64,000 nt of DNA from Chrysophaeum taylorii. Its lineage: Eukaryota; Sar; Pelagophyceae; Pelagomonadales; Pelagomonadaceae. How positions within the stretch are numbered: position 1 is the stretch's first letter; the number at the start of each line of letters is the position of its first letter. A program made the position numbers and the translations under genes. Below are positions 51,939 to 61,000 of this stretch, one piece after another. The stretch spans positions 310,001 through 374,000 of the forward strand of contig JAQMWT010000671.1 of NCBI GenBank assembly GCA_029834535.1, in the 5' to 3' direction. The notes under the pieces are model-generated. The model saw only the letters and a program-made list of their open reading frames with translations. It ran no database searches and had not been told where the DNA came from.

Positions 51939-54888
51939 CAGCGTTGGGAATTCACTGGGCTCACTTCACTAGGTTCACTGAATTTGGTTCACTTCACTTC
52001 ACCGAAAATTTTCGTCCGAAGTCCAATGTTCACTTCACGTTCATTCACTTCGCCTGACGGCCTGACCCTGACCCCGTCTGATGAGCAAAGTCGAGCCGCG
52101 CTACCTGGAGGTGGAGGATAATGTTGATGATGAGGAGGAATACGCGGAACAGAAGGAGGATCACAAGAATCACAAGAAAGGGCCGATTGCGACGTCGATG
52201 TTATGACGTGGAACACACCCGGCAAAAGTGGACGATCAACCAGGTTTTTCCAAGGTGTGGGACTGCGTGCGTCGACCGAAGGAAAATCACCCTGACCGCG
52301 TTGACCAGTCGGAAGGCGACGACGCATGTGTGTATCCGGTGCTGGGATCGTCTGAAGGTGACGAGAGACTTCAAGAAAGGCACATGGCAGACGACCAAGC
52401 CTCTTGCCCACTTCAACGCTGCGCATCCGGAGGACGAGCTGGGACGTTGACAGCTCACCAAGAAACAGAAGACAGACCAAGAAAAGGAGGGCGTTATGAC
52501 GGCCGTCTGCGTTGTGGCAGCCTCGAAGGGTAAATCGGATATTACGAGTTACTTCATGGCCATGCCCAGCCAGGCAAAGCACTTTTCCATGATGGCGTTC
52601 TCGGCTCGGCACTGCGTGTACACGTCGCAGCGGATTTCCAAGCGCACCTTTGACGACGAAGATCATCGCAGCCTAATTAAGGCGTATTACCGCGGCGGTG
52701 GCGGGAAAGGCAAGTGCCCGTTCATGACTCGAAAGGCGCTGTTGGAATGGGTGGACGCTGAATATCGTTGCTTTGTTGGAATCTTGAAGCACGTCGTTAC
52801 GGAGTGTTATGAAGCGGCTTTCGGCAATCCATTCGCCAAGGTGCTGCATGACGGCGGGAAACTCAAGGATAAGGTCAAGCGACAGGCCATTGGCCTATCC
52901 TTCATCTGGCCCGATTGGATTGGCGTTGAGAGTGTGCGTGGGCCTCGTTCCAGCTGACGACGGAACCGATTCCGGCACGGCTTTTCTGCTCCGTTCTGTT
53001 GTCGCGGAGCGTGCGGGAATCGATATCGATTTGGCGGCCGCAACCATTGTTCAAGAGACCGGGCTGCAATTGGCGTCGCCGAAGAATTTATTGTTGAGGT
53101 CGAAGCGTGTGACACGCATGATATCTCAAAAATCTCGGCAGCGGCATGTGGCGACTTGACACGTTCCAGCGGCAAGCAGGTGATCAATCCATTCCCAGCT
53201 GGCCAGGAGCTGCTGAACATTGCCCACGATGGAGCCGAGTTCTTTTCTTACGGCACACGTTTGAAGGATCTGGCTGCGCTTTTGCCATTACAGCCGGGGA
53301 AATCGCCGAAGCTCAAGCTCAAGCTCGACCTCAATAAGACGAGGTTCCGGGCGCCATACCAACTTATTCGTTCCTTGCTGCGTATGCACCACGTGCTCAA
53401 ACTGTACGCGGCTAACAACATTGGACTCCCCTGGACAATCAGTGATGAGCAATGGGTGGCGTTGGCTGAATTCGAGGCGATTTTTGCTATAACGGATGCG
53501 GCTGTTGTTTTCGTGCAACATGAACACTTATACCTGGGGGCGTGCGCCGCATTGATCAAGCACAACATGATCGAGTCTCTGCGAGCTAGGACGCTAGAAG
53601 TCATTGATCTCCCGAACATAACTGCGAAATCCATGCCACATAAGACTGTCGATGTTGACGACCTCAGCGAGACCGGCAAAATCTGTCTTGAGCGGGCTAT
53701 TCTCGAATGTGAGCGTCGGTTTTGCGGGAATAATGAAAGCTACGTGCGTCACTTCGACTACTAATTTAACGATCGCGAGCTGATTGCCTTCCTTCTTGAC
53801 TTTCGGACTATCAACTGCCGGCGCCTGTCGTCCAATCAGAGAGCTCAGGCCAGGAAGTTGCTCAAGGGAGAATATGTGATTTACGCACGGACTGCATTCC
53901 ACCACGAAAAGGCAAAGACTTCCTCCGAGTCTGCGCCGCCCTCCGAGCCTGCGCCTGCGCGCAGTCTCTTGGCGGCACTCGACGCACCCGACGCTTGGGA
54001 CGACATTAGTTGCGACGTGCCTTCTTTTGCTATGCCTGAGAACCAGATGCCCGATTTCAATGTGGAGTTTGAACAGGTCTTCACTCAATGGATCAGGCTG
54101 TCGAGATCGCTCAACTGGAAAGAGCATTATCCTGAACTTGAGAAGAAGGATGAAGTCGGCTTCATAGATCTGGCTGTGCTCGACGTTGGAAAGCTGTTTC
54201 GACCGCTCACCAAGGTGCAGTATGGGTTCCTTCCGGACATGGAGAGAGCCTATAAGGGTTCAATTGGTACACATGGCGCGCAGAGCTACTGTGAGCGCTG
54301 CCTGAGCATTAGAAATCTTGTCCTGACTTCTAAGGGTTCAATTGGTACACATGGCGCGCAGAGCTACTGTGAGCGCTGCCTGAGCATTGGAAATCTTATC
54401 CTGACTGAAGGAAACACGTTGCTCAGCGCGGACGAGACGGACAAAGCTGCCCTACTGCGCACGAACAAGAATTTCATTGCGGCGGCCCGGATTGAGTGCA
54501 GGGACCTCGGACACGAGACCGAGTTTTTCAATAACGCCGAGAGCACCATCCTCGAAGACTCTTCGGAGACGGAGGTTGATGAGGAAGAACCAGACGAAGA
54601 TACCGAGGTCGTTCACATCGCCTTAAGTAAGAAACACTGAACCCCATCCACAGTAACTCCTCCTTCGCCCCGAAACGCGAAAGAATCTAAGAGGACCTGA
54701 CCTAGGCAATAGTGCGTGGAGGGCACGGAACTGACGTGGCTCGGCAGGGACCGGCGCTGGCGTTAAAAAAAAAAAAAAAAAAGTGGCGTTCACTTCACAA
54801 AGAGGTTCACGATGGCCACGTAGGGTCACGTGTTCACTTCAAATCACCTCAACTATATTGCGTGGCTGGTAGTGAATTCCCAACGGTG
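51939..54888 (+). mobile_element. hAT DNA transposon with TIRs and 8-bp target duplication
   Basis: A 2,950-bp element. The 5' end CAGCGTTGGGAATTCACT (51939-51956) pairs with the inverted 3' end CACCGTTGGGAATTCACT (complement of 54871-54888), 17 of 18 matching. Perfect 8-bp direct repeats TTGATTTG flank it at 51931-51938 and 54889-54896; 8 bp is the hallmark of hAT elements. Subterminal TTCACTTCAC motifs cluster at both ends (51964-52045 and 54788-54842), typical of transposase-binding arrays. The interior carries a decayed transposase (listed separately). A run of about 18 A at 54764-54782 lies near the right end. Confidence 0.9.
52121..54640 (+). pseudogene. hAT transposase, decayed
   Basis: Successive frames give hAT-like parts. 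52121-52450 holds a BED-type zinc finger (HVCIRCWDRLKVTRDFKKGT, then HFNAAHP). 52496-52957 holds the N-terminal transposase region (GLSFIWPDWIGVE). 53156-53764 holds RMHHVLKLYAANNIGLPWTI and SDEQWVALAEFEAIF of the catalytic-domain flank. 53858-54640 holds the C-terminal dimerisation region (QSYCERCLSIGNLILTEGNT, then LLRTNKNF). At least three frame changes or stops separate them, so the transposase is inactive unless spliced. Within the last frame a 78-bp in-frame tandem duplication (from about 54253 and 54331) repeats the ERCLSI block. Confidence 0.82.
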
Positions 54889-54896
54889 TTGATTTG

Positions 54897-56229
54897 GTGT
54901 CCCAACGTTGTTGATTTGGTGAAAGGGACGAAGAAGGGTAAGGAAGAGATCACGATCTCGACGGACGGAATAAGAGCAGATTTCTCTGCAAACCCTCATT
55001 CTGATAAGTGGGACCGCCAGTTCGTGATCGACGCATCGCGTTTGCGATTGGCAGCATACTTTGTTGTGGCACTCTTCGATTTGTGCAGAATCTCTAGAGA
55101 GAATGGAGGACACCTGGATTTGGCTCGGCTGATACATCCGGCGGGAAACGAAACTCGTTTTTCACCGTCGTTTGGTCTCTTGGGCATGCCACCGGCACAT
55201 CCTTTGCCGCAGGTGCCCCTCTATCTACAACCCCAGAACCACGCTGGTTCCTTTGGTACTGTCCCATTTTTATACCCCCGACGTGCACACGGTCTACCTA
55301 AAGATTTTGACACAAGTAGCACTCGCGAGGGAAGTCCTCCGGGATTTCTCTATCTGACCAACATTGTTATACGAGGGCGAACCGAAATGGGACTCTCTCT
55401 GATTTAAAGGGCCGAGTTTCAAACAAGGTTATCGAGCCTCGAGCCTCGTTCTGGCCGATGTTGACCAGTATTGGAAAGAGGTGACTCTGCAGGCGGAAAA
55501 AGGAGGTTCTGGAAGTAAGACTCCGGAAGCTCGAAATTAATCACAGTACTCTGCTCTGAGCGATCCGACGTTGTTCACTCCCGCCAGAACACGACGGGCC
55601 TTTCGAACACGACGAGCATTTCAAGAAAGTTGTCGTTGATGATGAAACCAGCAAATTCATCATCGATCTATGGAAATCGGATGCGAACCTCGAACACATG
55701 AGACCTGACAATTACCATTAAGCACGCCACAGGGTATTATGGAACCGAGTTCTACTGAACGAGCTCTTCCAGTGGGTTGCTTCAAAAAAATTCAACTACC
55801 ACGTTGACGCAGGCTCGCGTCACGCTTGCAACTAGAATCAAACGAGCGGCACTTGATGCGGAAGAAAAGGGGCGGGCACGCGAGGATGCTCTAAGGGCAC
55901 AGTCACACGAGGGGGGTTGATGAAAGCAAGCGCACGGACATGCTGGAGGGAGTATATCCCTCCAGCTTCCTATTCCCCATTTTGCTCTTTCCCCTCATTA
56001 TCTTTCGCTCCATCTCCCTGCTCCTGTCACCCACCTTTTCTTCGCATTGTCGCTCTTTCTTCTTAGCCCCGCCCCTCTTGTCCTTTTTTTCGCTTCCTCT
56101 GCGCTCGTCCATTCTGCCTCAGAATGGAGTTGCTTACTACTGTACACATAGCCATAGTAAGGCTTGTAGTGGCTGATGGCGTTGGTTTTTTTTTCGCAGG
56201 TCGAGATTATGCCGATGGCCGCGTCAATA
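54897..56229. other. Right flank of hAT; no clear gene
   Basis: A plus-strand frame continues from the hAT right end to 55407 without a stop and without a recognised domain; it may be a piece of the gene or element that hAT entered. CCCAACGKTGTTGATTTGGTG is tandemly repeated at 54879 and 54901, next to the target duplication. From 55410 to 56230 nothing is recognised beyond a pyrimidine-rich stretch (55960-56100). Confidence 0.45.
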
Positions 56230-57071
56230 TTCTCGGGGGAGCGAGCTTTCAGCTCGCGGTACTTTTCCTGCTCGACGCAGACGGCGCTGTCCTCCTTGGG
56301 GAGCTTGAAGAGGCGGACCCAGCAGCCGTGGGAAGTGGGCTCGGTGCCGGCGGGGCCTAAGAGTCAGGTCTCGTCGCCCATGCCGCGATAGCCCCGCCGC
56401 AACAGGGCACGGTGCACGACCATTATAGCGGAAACAGGTCTCGTCGCCCATGCCGCGATAGCCCCGCCGCAACAGGGCACGGTGCACGACCATTATTGCG
56501 GAAAAAAAGGTATGGGCGGCTTCTCCGGATTAGCCTACTTGACCATACACTTTTCGCTACATAAGGTTGTAACCGCCACAACCATCTTTCGAGACCGATA
56601 CGCGAGGTTGTTCGTCGCCGCATTTCTGACAGAGGGCGATGTGAAGTATGGGCTGCATTCGGTCATCGGCCAATCCACCGACGGGTCGGCGACAAAGTCC
56701 AGGTCATTCGACACCTGGCCGTCGTCGGCAAGGAATATGAAGGTGCGATACTTGTTGATGTCGCCCACGGCCTCGAAGAGCCCGCCCTAGGCCTCCTCGT
56801 AGCGTTTTAGTTCTGTAGCGGCAGAGGCGCGAGCTGTCGCGTACTGCAAGAATGCCTCGATCAACATCCCGTGGTTGAAGACGACGTCCTGGCGGTTGAA
56901 GGCCCAGGCCGTCTTTTGGGCAGTGGCGTCGCAGCACTCGAACTTGCCGCGACCCGGGATCATGAAGTGGACGGCGCGAGCGTCTGCAGCTCTCTGGGCC
57001 AGCAGCTCCCAAACTTCAACCCAAAGCGCCGAAGCAAAATTGAGATTTGTTCGAGCCGGTGCAGCTATCAA
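56230..57071 (-). pseudogene. Decayed protein-coding remnant, family unknown
   Basis: Minus-strand reading from 57071 gives a coding-like stretch (VWELLAQRAADARAVHFMIP, then FECCDATAQKTAWAFNRQDV) to a stop near 56790. It continues in another frame (DINKYRTFIFLADDGQVSND, about 56765-56700) and a third (KLPKEDSAVCVEQEKYRELK, about 56310-56250). These look like one old protein with several breaks, but I do not recognise it. Confidence 0.4.
56365..56504. repeat. 70-bp tandem duplication
   Basis: CAGGTCTCGTCGCCCATGCC and the following 50 bp are repeated almost exactly, starting at 56365 and 56435. Confidence 0.9.
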
Positions 57072-58091
57072 TGAACTGCATCAGGGTTCGGATGAAGGGA
57101 TGCGGCACGCGCAGGAAAAAGGACGTTCGCTGGGCCGCTCAACGTCGCTGGAGCCAGCCGTTACCTCCACTGAGCCGCCATCTCCACTCTCGGGACCTCT
57201 GTTACAACCCCCATAATAGCGCGTCGAGGGCCGGGGGGCGAATACTCTAGTCAACTCCACTCAAAACGATGGCGCGACCGTCTCGAGCCCGTAACTCGGC
57301 TCCACAGTCGAGTTTTGTCTCCGCTCAAGCGCCAGAAGATGCGCCTAGCCTACCCCCCCGTCATTACAGCTGACGCGTTAACTCAAACTTCTTCAAGTTC
57401 TGCCGATTAATAAATCCGGTTGAATCCGACACGTTAACTCTCTCAGCCACGTCCCGCTTCTGTAACGGTAATCTTCCGTAGTTTCTTTTGAGTTGCTAGA
57501 AAGAAATTACCTATAGGACGCAAGAATGCTTCGGACGTCTTCCGGTTTTTCTCGCGTTTAAAACCGCGTCATGGCTCGCGCCTTCGCGACGGCGGACCGC
57601 CACGCGGCTCGGCATGACGAGACAAACCGACGGGCGGCCAGCGAGGCGGGAGACAGCGCGGCGCCCATCGCCGACTTCCGAACCCGGCGAAGAAGAAGAC
57701 GGGGAACGACGAGGTACGGGACCGCCGCCCGGTTGTTGATCGTGAAGGGCGGGCACTTCGACGGAGAGTTAGTTGCCGATCGTCGTGACGAGGGGTCGAG
57801 AATTCTCATCTTGATTCCTCTCTTTCAACCAAAGACCCTCCCACCACTAATCTTCTGAGTCGTAGCCGCTCTACGCCCATACACCAACTCTTAGGAGTCG
57901 ACTTTTAATTTTAAAGCCCTCAGTCTTACTTTACCCGGACGTGGGAGCCAAGTTAAGGAAATACCATTCGCATGAAAACGAAATCAATCATGAACACTTT
58001 TTTTGTTGATGCCGTAATGGCAAACGGCGCTGGACGTTAATATATATTGTTTCGTATTTCCTGACAGCTGCGCGGAATCACGACGACAGAC
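57072..58091. other. Spacer upstream of the PS-repeat gene
   Basis: No gene firmly recognised; a 95-codon plus frame at 57571-57858 lacks a domain. CAACTCTTAGGAGTCGACTT at about 57885 is a diverged family-2 LINE 3' signature. The last 200 bp should hold the promoter of the gene at 58092; TAATATATATTG at about 58038-58049 is a possible TATA-like site about 45 bp before the ATG. Confidence 0.5.
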
Positions 58092-61000
58092 ATGATTGTC
58101 TTGGTGATGATGATGATCACGGCCGCCTGGGCGCGGACGTGGGACGACGTCGAGCCCTTTGACTGCAACCAAACAACACTCGATCGGCCCCTACAAATTC
58201 TCCGCGAAAGCAACAACAATGCGGACCCTATCTTCCTCCGGCGCTTGGACCTTGACACTGGAGACTACGCGACAGTGCAAATTTTGACAAAGCTCCAGTC
58301 GTCGAGCCTCGGAACGCCCATTAAAGTCAACGCCGGCGCGATGTACTTTGAGAACGGCGAAAATTTTCTTTTCGCGGCGTTTGAATTCGAAAACCTGAAC
58401 GGACGATATTTGTGCAGATTTGATAACGACACGCTAGCGTGTACCCACAAACTGAAAGTCGCGGCGTATGCCGCGACGATCGTGAACACGACGTATCTCT
58501 ACGGGACTGGGTTTCTGAACGGTGAGTACCGGTTATTCGCGGTCCGAAGAGTAGACACCGACGGTATCAAGGTGGACGAACCGTATAGAATTCTCGTCCC
58601 CGACGAAAACCCGGGACAATTTTTTGACCTCATGGACCTCCAGAACGAATGCGAGAGCGGTTTCTGCATCGAAGGGTCTACTGGGACAAACTTTGTGCTC
58701 GGCCTCAGCTATGGCCTTAAAGCCCTACTCGTAGTCGAGACCAATCTCGAAGGGATTCCGATCAGATATCTGTGGATTTACGGTCTCAACGTGATTGACG
58801 AAGACGGCAACCTCGCAAGCTCCGACTTTAACAAGGCGGGCGCGTGTTTTACGTTGTACTCGCTCACGGGGACGGGCATCCGCTCTCTGTGTACCTCGAA
58901 CAACGGAAACGGCCATTACGACCTCCAGCTCCCGATAGACGCGACTTATTGCGACGGCTTCTGGAACGACATCGACGCCACCGAACTCAAGGTCTGCGAC
59001 CGGCGCTGCGACAACTGTCAGCGTCCTCTCGTTGGCTATGTTCTGGCGTCGCCCGTTACGAATCAGAACGATGGTTTGAATTGTCGGTTTTCGACCGCGG
59101 CGGATCTCTTGCCGCAGATCAATACCACCAAAGTCCAGGATATTCTCGATGCTCAAGTCCCCTTCGTGCCGACGTCTGTGCCCTCGGTGCAGCCATCCTT
59201 GATGCCAACCGCTATTCCATCGGCTGCGCCGTCGGGACCGCCGACGCCCGCGCCCTCCGCGATGCCGTCGGGGGCGCCGTCGAGGGTGCCGTCCGGCGAG
59301 CCGACAACTCCGCCATCTGCGCGGCCATCTTCGACGCCAAGCAGCGCGCCGAGTGGTGCGTCGACGGTCGTGCCGTCGGGATTGCCGAAAGCCATCCCGA
59401 CGGCAGCACCGTCGAGGACGCCCACGACTCCGCCGTCGTCTGAGCGGCCTTCTTCGACGCCGAGCACCTCGCCGAGCAGCGCGCCGACGCTCACTCCGAC
59501 GGCATCTCCGAGAGAAAGCCCAACAGCTGCACCGTCGGGGGCGCCGACAACTCCGCCATCTCAGATGCCTTCTTCTGCACTACCGACCACCGCACCGTCG
59601 AGGGCGCCGAGCCCAATTCCGACTACGTGTCCGAGCGCGAGCCCGACGGCAGCACCCTTCGCGATGCCGTCGGCAGCGCCGTTTGGCAAGCCGACAACTC
59701 CGCCATCTGAGCTGCCTTCTTCAGTGCCGAGCAGCGCACCGAGTGCCGCGTCGACGGTCGCGCCAACGGCATCTCCGAGCGCGAGCCCGACAGCAACACC
59801 GTCTTGGGTGCCGACCCCGATGCCGACGGCCGCCCCCGGCGCCGCCCCGACTGCAGCACCCTCCCTGTTGCCGAGCAGCGCGCCGTCTGACAAGCCAACA
59901 ACTTCACCATCTGCACGGCCTTCTTCACTGCCGAGCAGCGCACCGAGTGCCGCGTCGACGGTCGCGCCAACGGCATCTCCGAGCGCGAGCCCGACAGCAG
60001 CACCGTCTTGGGTGCCGACCCCGATGCCGACGGCCGCGCCCGGCGCCGCCCCGACTGCAGCACCCTCCCTGTTGCCGAGCAGCGCGCCGTCTGACAAGCC
60101 GACAACTTCACCATCTGCACGGCCTTCTTCAGTGCCGAGCAGCGCACCGAGTGCCGCGTCGACGGTCGCGCCAACGGCATCTCCGAGCGCGAGCCCGACA
60201 GCAGCACCGTCTTGGGTGCCGACCCTGATGCCCACGCCCGCGCCCGGCGCCGCCCCGACTGCAGCACCCTCCCTGTTGCCGAACAGCGCGCCGTCTGACA
60301 AGCCGACAACTTCACCATCTGCACGACCACCTTCTTCAGCACCAAGCAGCATGCCGAGCGGCGCGTCGACGGTCACGCCGACGGCATCTCCGAGCGCGAG
60401 CCCAACCGTAGCGCCTTTGGGAGAGCCGAGCTCGATGCCCACGGCCGCGCCATCCGTTGCACCTTCGGGTGCGCCGAGCCTGATGCCGACGGCATCTCCG
60501 AGCGCCACCCCGACTGCTGCACCTTCCGCGGTGCCGAGCAGCGCGCCATCCAAAGGGGCCACGGTTCTGCCGTCTGCGCGACCTTCGCCGATACCAACCA
60601 GCGTCCCGAGTGGCGCACCGACAGCGACTTCAACTGCGCAGCCCAGTGCAAGCCCGACCGCAACGCCGTCGACATTACCGACAACTCCACCGTCAGCGCA
60701 ACCTTCGCCGATACCGAGCAGCGCACCGAGTGCCCTGCCGACGGCATCGCCAACCGCGTCGCCGAGCGCCACTCCGAGAGCCGCACCCTCCGCGTCGCCG
60801 AGCAGCACGCCGTCGGGAGCACCGACCCCGGCTCCATCCCCTCCCCCGTCGATCACTCCATTGAGTGATCCAACGCCATCTCCGTCTACAGTGCCGAGCA
60901 CCTCGCCATCAGCGCCGCCGTCGCCGCAGCCATCGTCGACACCAAGCGTGATGCCTTCGAGCGTACCCTCGGAAATTCCGACGGCGACCCCTTCGGGCTC

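Noticed and set aside
54712-55407. A 231-codon plus frame crossing the hAT right end
   Set aside because: It starts within the hAT subterminal region and crosses the poly-A run and TIR, so the predicted protein is an accident at least to 54888; the remainder has no recognised domain.
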